64,000 bases of DNA from assembly GCF_013260645.1 (NCBI RefSeq), contig NZ_CP053921.1:1867763-1931762 (forward strand). The letters are read 5' to 3'. The notes beneath the pieces are model-generated. The model was given only the letters and a program-made list of their open reading frames with translations. It was not told the DNA's origin and made no database searches. Every line of letters begins with the position of its first letter. Position 1 is the stretch's first letter. This DNA comes from Erythrobacter mangrovi. GTDB taxonomy: Bacteria > Pseudomonadota > Alphaproteobacteria > Sphingomonadales > Sphingomonadaceae. Positions 39,691 through 48,001 of the stretch are shown here, in pieces. Both the position numbers and the translations under genes were made by a program.

Positions 39691-40124
39691 TGCGACGTTT
39701 CCCTACCAAGCTCGCACGCGACGAGGCTGGCTCGACTCTTGTCGAATTCGCCATTCTCGCCCCGGTTATCTTCGGCATGATCTTCGGCGTGATCCAGGTC
39801 GGCGCAAGCATGCAGTCATACAACGCCATGCGTTCGATTGCGTCCGATACCGCTCGATATGCCGCCGTTGAGTATATGAAGAAGAACGAGGTGAGCGATG
39901 CAGCCTTGCAGAGCTATGCGCAGAACCTCGCTGCTTCGCCGCCTTACGCGCTGCGCGGTACGCAACCCGTGATCATGGTCGAATCCGTGGCTACGCCTCG
40001 GGTGGACGGGACGTTTGAGAAGACCCTCACGATCACCTATACCCCGCCGAACCTCATGCCGATCATGGCGATCCCGATGCCGGAACTGAACTACAGTCGG
40101 CCAATTTTCGTCATCGACGAATAG
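39687..40124 (+). CDS. TadE-family pseudopilin-like protein (second copy)
   Basis: A 145-residue paralogue of the previous gene: basic start (MRRFPTKLARDEAG), STLVEFAILAPVIFGMIFGVIQV with the conserved glutamate, then AMRSIASDTARYAAVEYM. ATG 39687 overlaps the previous stop; ATG 39690 is the next codon. No tadA ATPase, secretin, flp pilin or prepilin peptidase gene is near, so these three genes are an orphan part of a Tad system encoded elsewhere or a separate secretion-like unit. Confidence 0.84.
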   Translation: MMRRFPTKLARDEAGSTLVEFAILAPVIFGMIFGVIQVGASMQSYNAMRSIASDTARYAAVEYMKKNEVSDAALQSYAQNLAASPPYALRGTQPVIMVESVATPRVDGTFEKTLTITYTPPNLMPIMAIPMPELNYSRPIFVIDE

Positions 40125-40138
40125 GACCTGGAAGGTCC
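40124..40138. terminator. Short hairpin at the pilus/pdhB convergent junction
   Basis: GGACCT-GGA-AGGTCC forms a 6-bp hairpin with a 3-base loop, overlapping the stop codon of the TadE-like gene. There is no T-run. It lies between two convergent genes, where a terminator would be expected. Confidence 0.4.
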
Positions 40139-40146
40139 GCTAACGC

Positions 40147-41514
40147 TCAATCGCGATAGCAGACCTTCTTTGCTGCCGCGACGATGCGCGGCGTATCGAT
40201 CAGTGCCAGCTTCTCAAGGTTCGCCGCATAGGGCAACGGCACATCCTCATCGCATACCCGCAGGACCGGAGCGTCGAGGTGGTCGAAGCCATCTTCCATA
40301 CAGATTGCCATCACTTCGGAAGCGATCGAGCAAGTCGGCCAGCCCTCTTCTGCGATGATCAGGCGGTTGGTCTTCGCCAGCGATGTGAGGATCGCGTCCT
40401 TGTCGAGCGGACGCAGCGTGCGCAGGTCGATCACCTCCGCTTCAATGCCCTCACCCGCCAGCTCTTCGGCGGCCTCCAGCGCGAGCCCAACGCCAATCGA
40501 ATAGCTGACAATGGTCACGTCAGAGCCTTCGCGCATGATCCGCGCCTTGCCGATCGGCAGAACGTAGTCGTCGAGATCAGGCACGTCGAAGCTGCGGCCA
40601 TAGACCAGTTCATTCTCCAGGAAGACCACCGGATCTTCGCAGCGGATCGCAGCCTTCATCAGGCCTTTGGCATCGGCAGCGTCATAGGGTGCGATCACGA
40701 TCAGGCCGGGAACGCTGGCATACCACGGGCCATAGTTCTGGCTGTGCTGCGCGCCGACGCGGCTCGCTGCGCCATTGGGGCCGCGGAACACCACCGGGCA
40801 ACGCATCTGCCCGCCCGACATGTAGTTGGTCTTGGCCGCCGAGTTGATGATGTGGTCGATCGCCTGCATGGCGAAGTTGAAGGTCATGAACTCGACGATC
40901 GGTCGTAGGCCGCCCATCGCTGCGCCGGTCCCGATGCCGGCAAAGCCGTATTCGGTAATCGGTGTGTCGATCACGCGCTTGGGGCCGAATTCGTCGAGGA
41001 GCCCTTGGGTAACCTTGTAAGCGCCCTGATACTGGGCAACTTCCTCACCCATCACGAAGACACGCGAATCGCGGCGCATTTCCTCAGCCATGCCGTCGCG
41101 AAGTGCCTCGCGTACGGTGGTGGCAGTAAATGCGGTACCCTCGGGAACCTCTGGATCACGCACCCCGTCCTTACGGGCGGGAGCAGAGACTGCCGGAGCG
41201 GAAGTCTCGGTAGGTTCCGGGGCAGGCTTTGCTTCAACTGCCGGAGCTGGCGCAGGTGCAGAGGCATCTTCGCCCTCGCCTGCGATCATCGCGATGACTG
41301 TGCCGACCTTAACTCCTTCAGTGCCTTCCGGTACGAGGATCTGCCCGAGGGTGCCTTCGTCGACCGCCTCGAATTCCATTGTCGCCTTGTCGGTCTCGAT
41401 CTCGGCGATGATGTCGCCAGCGACAATGTCGTCGCCTTCCTGCTTCAGCCACTTGGCAAGCGTGCCCTCCTCCATGGTGGGCGACAGTGCGGGCATCTTG
41501 AGTTCGATCGCCAT
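40147..41514 (-). CDS. pdhB: Pyruvate dehydrogenase E1 beta subunit with N-terminal lipoyl domain
   Basis: A 455-residue E1-beta. Residues 1-80 are a biotinyl/lipoyl domain with Lys43 in [14 protein letters not shown], the site LipA and LipB products modify. An Ala/Pro-rich linker ([18 protein letters not shown]) follows, and the transketolase-like E1-beta domain starts near 125 ([14 protein letters not shown]). Motifs [20 protein letters not shown] and [17 protein letters not shown] are typical. A lipoyl domain on E1-beta is a known trait of alphaproteobacterial PDH. It lies 3 bases after pdhA. Confidence 0.96.
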   Translation of the reverse strand: MAIELKMPALSPTMEEGTLAKWLKQEGDDIVAGDIIAEIETDKATMEFEAVDEGTLGQILVPEGTEGVKVGTVIAMIAGEGEDASAPAPAPAVEAKPAPEPTETSAPAVSAPARKDGVRDPEVPEGTAFTATTVREALRDGMAEEMRRDSRVFVMGEEVAQYQGAYKVTQGLLDEFGPKRVIDTPITEYGFAGIGTGAAMGGLRPIVEFMTFNFAMQAIDHIINSAAKTNYMSGGQMRCPVVFRGPNGAASRVGAQHSQNYGPWYASVPGLIVIAPYDAADAKGLMKAAIRCEDPVVFLENELVYGRSFDVPDLDDYVLPIGKARIMREGSDVTIVSYSIGVGLALEAAEELAGEGIEAEVIDLRTLRPLDKDAILTSLAKTNRLIIAEEGWPTCSIASEVMAICMEDGFDHLDAPVLRVCDEDVPLPYAANLEKLALIDTPRIVAAAKKVCYRD

Positions 41515-41517
41515 GGC

Positions 41518-42603
41518 TCAATACTCCTCCACCAATACGTCGGTGTAGAGTTCGCTCGCCGCCGGCTCGGGCGAGGTTTCGGCGAAGTCAGCGGCTTCGG
41601 TCACGATCTTGCGGATGTCCTTGTCGATGGCCTTGAGGTCGTCTTCGGAAGAACCGTTCTCGAGCAGGATCTTCTTGAGGCCCTCGATCGGGTCCTTGTG
41701 CTCGCGCACATCCTGCACCTCCTCGCGGGTACGGTACTTCGCCGGATCGGACATGGAATGGCCGCGATAGCGGTAGGTATTACATTCCACCAGCACGGGG
41801 CCGAGGCCGTCACGAACGTGCTTGAACGCGATCTCTGCAGCCTGGCGCACCTCGAGAACGTCCATCCCGTTGACGTCCATACCGGGGATGCGGAAGGCGG
41901 TACCGCGACGGTGGAACTCGGTCTCGGCCGAGCTGCGCCCGACCGCTGTGCCCATGGCATACTGGTTATTCTCAACCACGAAGACGATCGGCAGCTTCCA
42001 CAGCGCCGCCATGTTCATCGTCTCGTAGACCTGCCCCTGGTTGGCCGCGCCGTCGCCGAAATAGGCCAGGCATAGGCCGCCATCATCGTTGTATTGATGC
42101 GCGAGTGCGAGACCGCCACCAAGCGACACCTGCGCGCCGACGATCCCGTGACCGCCGTAGAACTTATGCTCGGTCGAGAACATGTGCATCGACCCGCCCT
42201 TGCCCTTGGATATCCCGGCTTCACGACCAGTCAGCTCGGCCATGATGACCTTGGGATCGATGCCATAGGCAAGCATATGGCCGTGATCGCGATAGCCCGT
42301 GATCACGCTGTCGAGCCCGTCATTGAGGGCCGACTGCAGGCCGACAGCAACCGCTTCCTGACCGATGTATAGGTGGCAGAAGCCGCCGATCAGGCCCAGT
42401 CCATAGAGCTGGCCCGCGCGCTCCTCGAAGCGGCGGATCAACAGCATCTGCTCATAGAAATGCAGCATCTCGTCCTTGCTGGCATCGTAGTGGCGCTTCT
42501 TTTCGAGCACCTCCTGCAGCGAGTGAAGGGCGAAAGCGGTATCCTCGGCGGGGGAATTCGCTGGGGTTTTCTTGCTCCGGGGGGCTTTGGCCAAGATATC
42601 CAA
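41518..42603 (-). CDS. pdhA: Pyruvate dehydrogenase E1 alpha subunit
   Basis: A 361-residue E1-alpha that decarboxylates pyruvate on thiamine diphosphate. The ThDP/Mg motif is YFGDGAANQGQVYETMNMAALWKLP ... ENNQYAMGT (read in parts), and the active-site loop YRGHSMSDPAKYR is intact. The start appears to be TTG 42603, with GGAAG 8 bases upstream; the next ATG would cut off about 45 residues including conserved ones. The order ftsB-pdhA-pdhB is standard; pdhC is not adjacent here, as pdhB is followed by the convergent pilus genes. Confidence 0.95.
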   Translation of the reverse strand: MDILAKAPRSKKTPANSPAEDTAFALHSLQEVLEKKRHYDASKDEMLHFYEQMLLIRRFEERAGQLYGLGLIGGFCHLYIGQEAVAVGLQSALNDGLDSVITGYRDHGHMLAYGIDPKVIMAELTGREAGISKGKGGSMHMFSTEHKFYGGHGIVGAQVSLGGGLALAHQYNDDGGLCLAYFGDGAANQGQVYETMNMAALWKLPIVFVVENNQYAMGTAVGRSSAETEFHRRGTAFRIPGMDVNGMDVLEVRQAAEIAFKHVRDGLGPVLVECNTYRYRGHSMSDPAKYRTREEVQDVREHKDPIEGLKKILLENGSSEDDLKAIDKDIRKIVTEAADFAETSPEPAASELYTDVLVEEY

Positions 42604-42719
42604 TCCTTGTTCTTCCGGGGAGGAATATGCCGTGGCCTATAGGCACAGCGAAGCTTGGCGCGCAACGGTGCGCGCATTGGTGCATACGAAAACCCTTACG
42701 GAAACCTCCCGCCGCGCGT

Positions 42720-43016
42720 CTAGTCGTCGAGCTTGACCACGACCTCGTCGGGGTGGACCACGTTGAGCTGGCTGCGCAACAGTTCGCCGACCATATCGGG
42801 ATCAGCATGGTTCTGATCGAGTAGCGCAACCCGGTTCGCCAGCGCCTTGCGCTCTTTCTCAAGCTTCGCCAGCTGCGCGTGGCGCTGGTCCAGCATGCGT
42901 AGGTTCTCACTCCATGCCAACAGGCCCGAAGGACCGGCGATCGCGAAGCCCCCCATGACGAGCAAAGCAGCCAGGGCGCCGTGCTGGCTCGCCCTAGTTT
43001 TCCGTAGTGTCGCCAT
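42720..43016 (-). CDS. ftsB: FtsB/DivIC-family septum formation initiator
   Basis: A 98-residue bitopic protein: short cytosolic N-terminus, one transmembrane helix (GALAALLVMGGFAIAG), then a coiled coil (ENLRMLDQRHAQLAKLEKERKAL) and a short periplasmic tail. It matches FtsB, which with FtsL and FtsQ activates septal wall synthesis. ATG 43016 has GGGGCAG upstream; ATG 43034 has none. It lies 116 bases before pdhA, its usual neighbour. Confidence 0.88.
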   Translation of the reverse strand: MATLRKTRASQHGALAALLVMGGFAIAGPSGLLAWSENLRMLDQRHAQLAKLEKERKALANRVALLDQNHADPDMVGELLRSQLNVVHPDEVVVKLDD

Positions 43017-43112
43017 GGAACTGCCCCGCTGCATTGCGACAAAGAATCACAAAGCGGAGTCGCGTGCAAGAGCATTCGCGCTAAGCCGGTTCAAATTTCC
43101 TTCGATGTGATT

Positions 43113-43748
43113 CTAACGCCCCGTATCGAGGAATTCTTGGGCCGAGAAATTTTCCGGGGCGGCGACCTCGACAATGGGGTCGTCACGATCATCAAATTCA
43201 GTCCGCAGTGCCTTGCTCATCACTGCATGCATGTCATACAGACAAGTGATGTAGGTGAGCTCGAGAATTTCGATATCGGAGAACTCAGCCTTCAACTCGG
43301 CGAACAGCGCGTCGGGCACCCTGCCCCGATGCGTCACAAGTCGGTCGGCATAGGCCAGCACTAACCGCTCGCGCGCATCGAACAGCTCACTGGTCTGCCA
43401 GGTCGGCAGTGCAGTGATCTTTTCTTCGCTGACGCCGAGCCCGCGCAAGCTCTTGCAGTGCTGCGAAAAGACGAACTGGCTACCCACCGCATAGCCGGCC
43501 CAAGTCTGGCCTAGCTCGCGCAGAACGGGATCGATCTGGCGCGCCGGATTGCGATAGTAGCCGAAACCTTGTGCGGCGTGCTTCAGCGTGTCGGGGGAAT
43601 TGGCAAAGACGGTCCACCAATCTCCCGGCGTACCGGTATCGGTTCCCGGATCCACCACCGGATCGCGTTCGCCGAACAGCAGCTTGTAAAGCGGGAGTGC
43701 GACTTCGGCATCGGCCTCGTCACGTGGGACTTCGCGCAGGCGGGGCAT
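43113..43748 (-). CDS. Carboxymuconolactone decarboxylase (AhpD-like) family protein
   Basis: A 211-residue helical protein of the CMD family. Features are DTLKHAAQGFGYYRN, RELGQTWAGYAVGSQFVFSQHCKSLRGLGV (read in parts) and ARERLVLAYADRLV. The CxxC redox pair of AhpD is absent; only HCKSL remains, so peroxidase reductant activity is not supported. The frame extends upstream through the VOC gene in another frame, but MPRLREVPRDEADAE at 43748 is the clear start and overlaps the VOC stop (TGATG). Substrate unknown; its neighbours suggest aromatic or xenobiotic catabolism. Confidence 0.82.
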   Translation of the reverse strand: MPRLREVPRDEADAEVALPLYKLLFGERDPVVDPGTDTGTPGDWWTVFANSPDTLKHAAQGFGYYRNPARQIDPVLRELGQTWAGYAVGSQFVFSQHCKSLRGLGVSEEKITALPTWQTSELFDARERLVLAYADRLVTHRGRVPDALFAELKAEFSDIEILELTYITCLYDMHAVMSKALRTEFDDRDDPIVEVAAPENFSAQEFLDTGR

Positions 43749-44269
43749 CAGGCGTCTACCGTCGCGGGTTCGTGGCGCACATCCTCGGATGTGAACGCCT
43801 TGGTATAGGCGGCGAACTCCATCATGATCCCGTTGGGATCGGTGAAATAGACCGAGCGGACGAACACGCCTTCGTGCATTTCGCGGGCAACGCCCATCTG
43901 GCTGTCGTCGTGATTGACGACTGCATGCGTGTGCGGAATGCCAGCGGCCTCGAGCTTGTCGAGAGCCGCCTCCAGTTCGCTTTCCTCCATGTCGAAGGCG
44001 ATGTGATTCATCGAGCCAACCGCTGTCTTGGAATCGTAGGGGAAGCTCTTGACCGAGGCGATGCCGGGCGCCGCCGGCGGCCCGTCCTTCCACCAGAAGA
44101 AGGCTACGGCCGCCCCGCCCCCGCAATCGAAGAAGAAGTGCTGACCACCGTCGGGCAGTTGGACCGTCTTGACCAGCGGCATGCCCAGCACCCCGCTGTA
44201 GAAATCGACCGTTTCCTTCATGTCGCGGCACACCAGCGCGATATGATTGATGCCCTTCACCTTGAACAT
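43748..44269 (-). CDS. VOC-superfamily metalloprotein (glyoxalase/dioxygenase fold)
   Basis: A 173-residue VOC protein with two beta-alpha-beta-beta-beta modules. Module 1 begins VKGINHIALVCRDMKETVDFYSGVLGM; module 2 has MNHIAFDM and ends YFTDPNGIMMEFAAYT. Candidate metal ligands are the two histidines and the glutamate in MMEF. ATG 44269 has GAGGAGGG 6 bases upstream; the frame is open further to 44314. It is coupled to the CMD gene and divergent from hppD. Confidence 0.85.
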   Translation of the reverse strand: MFKVKGINHIALVCRDMKETVDFYSGVLGMPLVKTVQLPDGGQHFFFDCGGGAAVAFFWWKDGPPAAPGIASVKSFPYDSKTAVGSMNHIAFDMEESELEAALDKLEAAGIPHTHAVVNHDDSQMGVAREMHEGVFVRSVYFTDPNGIMMEFAAYTKAFTSEDVRHEPATVDA

Positions 44270-44355
44270 GGCTTGCCCTCCTCTGGCTTGCGAGGATGCC
44301 AAGCATCCGGCCATCGCGCAATCGGAAGAGTTAGCGCCGCTTCAGGCTCGCTTCC

Positions 44356-44384
44356 TTGACAAGAACCGGTTTCAGGTGTAACTA
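44356..44384 (+). promoter_or_regulatory. Predicted housekeeping promoter of hppD
   Basis: A consensus -35 TTGACA (44356-44361), a 17-base spacer and a weaker -10 TAACTA (44379-44384) sit 39 bases before the hppD start. The spacing is ideal for the main sigma factor. Confidence 0.6.
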
Positions 44385-44398
44385 GTTTCCAAAGAAAC
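44385..44398. promoter_or_regulatory. Candidate operator (palindrome) just after the hppD -10
   Basis: GTTTC-CAAA-GAAAC, preceded by TA, is a palindrome directly downstream of the -10. Its size and form fit a MarR-type repressor site, and MarR-family repressors often control tyrosine catabolic genes. The regulator itself is not in the window. Confidence 0.5.
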
Positions 44399-44422
44399 CA
44401 ATCCAGCTTGCAGAGGGTAATA

Positions 44423-45520
44423 ATGGCTGATCTCTTCGAAAACCCCATCGGACTCGACGGCTTCGAATTCGTCGAGTTCTGCGCACCGGAAAAAGGCGTC
44501 ATCGAACCCGTTTTCAAGGCGATGGGTTTCACCCACGTTGCCACGCACCGCTCCAAGGACGTCGAGCTGTGGCGGCAGGGCCAGATCAACCTGATCCTCA
44601 ACTACGAACCGCGCAGCGCCGCCTGGTTCTTCGCCCGCGAACACGGCCCCTCGGCCTGCGGCATGGGCTTCCGAGTCCGCGACGCGCGCAAGGCCTATGC
44701 CGAACTTCTCGCCCGCGGTGCCGAGCCGGTTGCGGTCCAGACCGGACCGATGGAACTGCACATCCCCGCCATTCGCGGTATTGGCGGCGCAATCGTCTAT
44801 CTCATCGATCGCTATGAGAATGAGGAAGGCAATGGCCTGTCGATCTACGATATCGACTTCGAATACCTCCCGGGCGTCGAGAAGCACCCCATCGGTGCGG
44901 GCTTCAAGCTGATCGATCACCTCACCCACAACGTCTACAATGGCCGCATGAAGTACTGGGCGGACTATTACGAAACGCTGTTCAACTTCCGCGAAATCCG
45001 GTTCTTCGACATCAAGGGCGAATACACCGGGTTGACCTCCAAGGCGCTGACCGCCCCTGACGGCAAGATCCGCATCCCTCTCAATGAAGAAGGCGAAGGC
45101 GGCAAGGGCCAGATCGAGGAGTTCCTTCGCGAATTCAACGGCGAAGGCATTCAGCACATCGCGCTGATCTGTGACGACCTGATTGGCTGCTGGGATAACC
45201 TCAAGCAGCTCGGCGTCCCCTTCATGACCGCCCCGCCCGAAACCTATTACGAGATGCTGTCGGAACGCCTGCCGGGCCATGGCGAGGATGAGAAGGAGCT
45301 GAAGGCTCGCGGCATCCTGCTCGATGGAACTACCGAAGGCGGCCAACCGCGCCTGCTCCTGCAAATCTTTGCCGAGGCGCAGGTGGGGCCGGTCTTCTTC
45401 GAATTCATCCAGCGCAAGGGTGACGAAGGCTTTGGCGAAGGCAATTTCAAGGCACTGTTCGAAAGCATGGAACGCGACCAAATCCGCCGCGGTGTGCTGG
45501 AAGTGGAGCCGGCAGAATGA
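44423..45520 (+). CDS. hppD: 4-hydroxyphenylpyruvate dioxygenase
   Basis: A 365-residue Fe(II) dioxygenase that converts 4-hydroxyphenylpyruvate to homogentisate in tyrosine breakdown. Iron ligands are His166 ([12 protein letters not shown]), His245 (GIQHIALIC) and Glu327 ([18 protein letters not shown]). It has the usual two-domain VOC layout and length. ATG 44423 has AGAGGG just upstream and begins [19 protein letters not shown]. The stop overlaps the following VOC gene (ATGA). HmgA and fumarylacetoacetase genes are not in the window. Confidence 0.96.
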   Translation: MADLFENPIGLDGFEFVEFCAPEKGVIEPVFKAMGFTHVATHRSKDVELWRQGQINLILNYEPRSAAWFFAREHGPSACGMGFRVRDARKAYAELLARGAEPVAVQTGPMELHIPAIRGIGGAIVYLIDRYENEEGNGLSIYDIDFEYLPGVEKHPIGAGFKLIDHLTHNVYNGRMKYWADYYETLFNFREIRFFDIKGEYTGLTSKALTAPDGKIRIPLNEEGEGGKGQIEEFLREFNGEGIQHIALICDDLIGCWDNLKQLGVPFMTAPPETYYEMLSERLPGHGEDEKELKARGILLDGTTEGGQPRLLLQIFAEAQVGPVFFEFIQRKGDEGFGEGNFKALFESMERDQIRRGVLEVEPAE

Positions 45521-46080
45521 GCGCGCACCCCGTCAAGCTCGGCGGAATTCACCATACCGCCTATCGCTGCAAGGACGCGAAAGAGACTGTCGAGTGGTAC
45601 GGCAAGGTGCTCGGCATGGACTACACAACGGCCTTTGCGGAAGATCACGTACCCTCGACCGGGGAATATGACCCCTACATGCACGTGTTTCTCGATGCGG
45701 GTAACGGCAATGTCCTGGCATTCTTCGAGCTGCCCAACCAGCCCGACATGGGGCGCGATGAGAACACCCCGGCCTGGGTCCAGCACCTCGCCTTTCGCGT
45801 CGGTTCGGAAGAAGAGCTGCTCGCGGCAAAGGCGCATGTGGAGAGCCTCGGTATCGATGTTCTCGGCCCGACGCACCACGGCATCTTCAAGTCGATCTAC
45901 TTCTTCGATCCCAACGGCCACCGCGTCGAACTGGCGACCGATATCGGAACCCCTGAGCAATATGCCGAACTGAAGCGTGTCGCCCCGGTAATGCTCGAGG
46001 AATGGAGCCAGACCAAGAAGGCTCCGCGCCATGCCGACTGGCTGCACGAGATCGCCCGCAAGGAACACGGTCTTGGCTAA
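45517..46080 (+). CDS. VOC-superfamily protein coupled to hppD
   Basis: A 187-residue VOC protein. Probable metal residues are in [34 protein letters not shown] and [12 protein letters not shown]. It resembles extradiol dioxygenases and glyoxalases that act on aromatic or alpha-keto compounds. Overlap with hppD by 4 bases implies a role in the same pathway or in handling its by-products. It is only loosely like the divergent VOC gene. Confidence 0.85.
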   Translation: MSAHPVKLGGIHHTAYRCKDAKETVEWYGKVLGMDYTTAFAEDHVPSTGEYDPYMHVFLDAGNGNVLAFFELPNQPDMGRDENTPAWVQHLAFRVGSEEELLAAKAHVESLGIDVLGPTHHGIFKSIYFFDPNGHRVELATDIGTPEQYAELKRVAPVMLEEWSQTKKAPRHADWLHEIARKEHGLG

Positions 46081-46092
46081 TATCGGCTAAGC

Positions 46093-46108
46093 AATCCTCC
46101 TGAGGATT
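46093..46108 (+). terminator. Weak hairpin after hppD-VOC
   Basis: AATCCT-CCTG-AGGATT forms a 6-bp stem with a 4-base loop just after the VOC stop, followed by TCGG rather than a T-run. It is a possible but weak terminator. Confidence 0.35.
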
Positions 46109-46160
46109 TCGGAACTACCCGAGCGCCATACCGTTTGCCTCGAAAGGGAGTTCCACACGC

Positions 46161-47039
46161 GTGAATTACATCGGCACGCTTCGCGGCCAGCTGGAAGAGA
46201 TGGGCAAGGGCCTGGTCGAGTCCCTGCCCGCATTTGGCATCGCACTGTTCGTCGTCTTCGCGACATGGATTGTTGCGCGTTTCGCTGTGCGCATTTCCGA
46301 CATGCTGGTTGGGCGCACCGAGATGCGCGCAAGCCTGAAATCACTGTTCGACACACTTGTGCGGTTGGCGATCTGGATCGTCGGGCTTTTCACCGCCGCG
46401 ATCGTGGTCGTCCCCGACCTTACCCTTGCCAGCATGCTCGCTGGCCTTGGTATTGGCGCGGTGGCGATTGGCTTTGCTTTCAAGGACATCTTCGAGAACT
46501 TCCTCGCTGGTGTCCTGATCATGGTTCGCGAGAAAATGCGCATCGGCGATATCATCGAATGCGAGGGTATTACCGGCAAGGTCGAACACATCAACATGCG
46601 CGAAACCCATGTCCGCAAGCAATCTGGCGAGCTGACCGTCGTTCCCAACTCCCTACTCTTCAAGAACCCGGTCGAGATCCTCACCGACGATGACATCCGC
46701 CGCCATCAGGTCGTGGTCGGCGTATCCTATGACACCAACCTCGACCACGCTGCCGCTGTTATCCGGCGCGCAGTCGAGGGCGTGGACGACGTCCTGGCCA
46801 GTAAGGGCGTCGACATCTTCGCTCAGGAATTCAACAGCAGTTCTGTCGATTTCCTGGTACGCTGGTGGGCGGGATCAAGCCCACGTGCCGGATGGGAAAG
46901 CAAGGACAAGGTAATCCGCGCGATCAAGGCGGGCATGGATGAATCGCACATCGAGATACCCTTCCCGCATGTGACCCACACATTCAAAGAAACGGTTCCG
47001 GTCAGCCAGTTGGGTGACACGCGAAAGAAGACGCCTTAG
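46161..47039 (+). CDS. Small-conductance mechanosensitive channel (MscS family)
   Basis: A 292-residue inner-membrane channel. There are three N-terminal helices; the third is the pore-lining LASMLAGLGIGAVAIGFAF followed by KDIFENFLAGVLIM. The beta domain then begins MRIGDIIECEGITGKVEHINMRETHVR, with VVPNSLLFKNPV. It is close to E. coli MscS in length and lets solutes out under hypo-osmotic stress. GTG 46161 is the start, with AAGGGAG 10 bases before it. Confidence 0.94.
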   Translation: MNYIGTLRGQLEEMGKGLVESLPAFGIALFVVFATWIVARFAVRISDMLVGRTEMRASLKSLFDTLVRLAIWIVGLFTAAIVVVPDLTLASMLAGLGIGAVAIGFAFKDIFENFLAGVLIMVREKMRIGDIIECEGITGKVEHINMRETHVRKQSGELTVVPNSLLFKNPVEILTDDDIRRHQVVVGVSYDTNLDHAAAVIRRAVEGVDDVLASKGVDIFAQEFNSSSVDFLVRWWAGSSPRAGWESKDKVIRAIKAGMDESHIEIPFPHVTHTFKETVPVSQLGDTRKKTP

Positions 47040-47086
47040 GGTTTCGATTCGAGACCGGATTCCCGGTTGACAAGGAGAGACCCCCC

Positions 47087-48001
47087 ATGGAAATCCTGCG
47101 CACCCCCGCGGATCGCTTTGCCGACATCCCCGATTACCCCTTCGCCGAAAACTGGTTCACCGTCGGTCTTGGCGATGGTTTGACTGCGCGTCAGCATTAT
47201 GTCGATGAAGGCGACAAATCGGCGCCGCCTGTGCTGCTGTTTCATGGCGAACCGAGTTGGTCGTTCCTCTATCGCAAGATGATCCCGCTGCTGGTCGATG
47301 CGGGCTTCCGCGTGCTTGCCCCGGACCTCATCGGCTTCGGCAAAAGCGACAAGCCGAGCGATATTTCCTTCTATACTTACGCCCGCCATGTCGACTGGCT
47401 CAAACAGTGGCGCAATGCGGTCGAGCCACGCCCCGCGGCGCTCTTCTGCCAGGATTGGGGAAGCCTGCTGGGTCTGCGCATGGTCGGGCAGGAACCCGAA
47501 CGCTTCACCTGCGTCGTCGCCAGCAACGCAGCGCTTCCCGTCGGGGGCAAGATCACCGATGCCTTCCTCGCCTGGCGCGAGTTCGCCCGGACCTCGCCCG
47601 ATTTCGTGATCGGGGATCTGCTCCAACGCGCGACGCAGACACCGCTGAGCGACGTTGAAGTGGCGGCATACAATGCCCCCTTCCCTGACGAAGCGAGCAA
47701 GGCCGGGGCGCGCGCCTTCCCCCAGCTCGTGCCGGTCGAAGACGGGATGGACGGGATCGCCGAAAACCTGGCTGCCTGGGAAGGACTTGCCAACTTCGAA
47801 GGCCCCTTCCTGACCCTGTTTGGGGAGGATGACCCGGTCCTCGGTTCGGCGGCTCCCATGCTCAATACGCGTATCGCAGGCGCCAAGGGCCAACCTCACG
47901 CAATGTTGAGCAAATGTGGTCACTTCAGCCAGGAGGACCGGCCTGCAGAACTCGCCCAGGGCATTGTCGACATGGCGCGCAAGGCTGGCCATCTCGCTTG
48001 A
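47087..48001 (+). CDS. Haloalkane dehalogenase, class I (DhlA-like)
   Basis: A 304-residue alpha/beta hydrolase. The oxyanion element is HGEPSWSF (53-60). The nucleophile is Asp123 in FCQDWGSLLGL with halide-stabilising Trp124, and Trp163 in FLAWREFARTSPDF matches the second halide-binding tryptophan of the HLD-I subfamily. The acid is Asp249 (GEDDPVLG) and the base His279 (KCGHFSQED). The cap-domain segment AAYNAPFPD is shared with DhlA. A strong AAGGAGAG site precedes ATG 47087. It is coupled to an MFS transporter. The physiological substrate is not known. Confidence 0.9.
   Translation: MEILRTPADRFADIPDYPFAENWFTVGLGDGLTARQHYVDEGDKSAPPVLLFHGEPSWSFLYRKMIPLLVDAGFRVLAPDLIGFGKSDKPSDISFYTYARHVDWLKQWRNAVEPRPAALFCQDWGSLLGLRMVGQEPERFTCVVASNAALPVGGKITDAFLAWREFARTSPDFVIGDLLQRATQTPLSDVEVAAYNAPFPDEASKAGARAFPQLVPVEDGMDGIAENLAAWEGLANFEGPFLTLFGEDDPVLGSAAPMLNTRIAGAKGQPHAMLSKCGHFSQEDRPAELAQGIVDMARKAGHLA

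Noticed and set aside
44372..45481. 369-codon frame antisense to hppD
   Set aside because: Shadow of hppD; the plus strand has all iron ligands and a good start.
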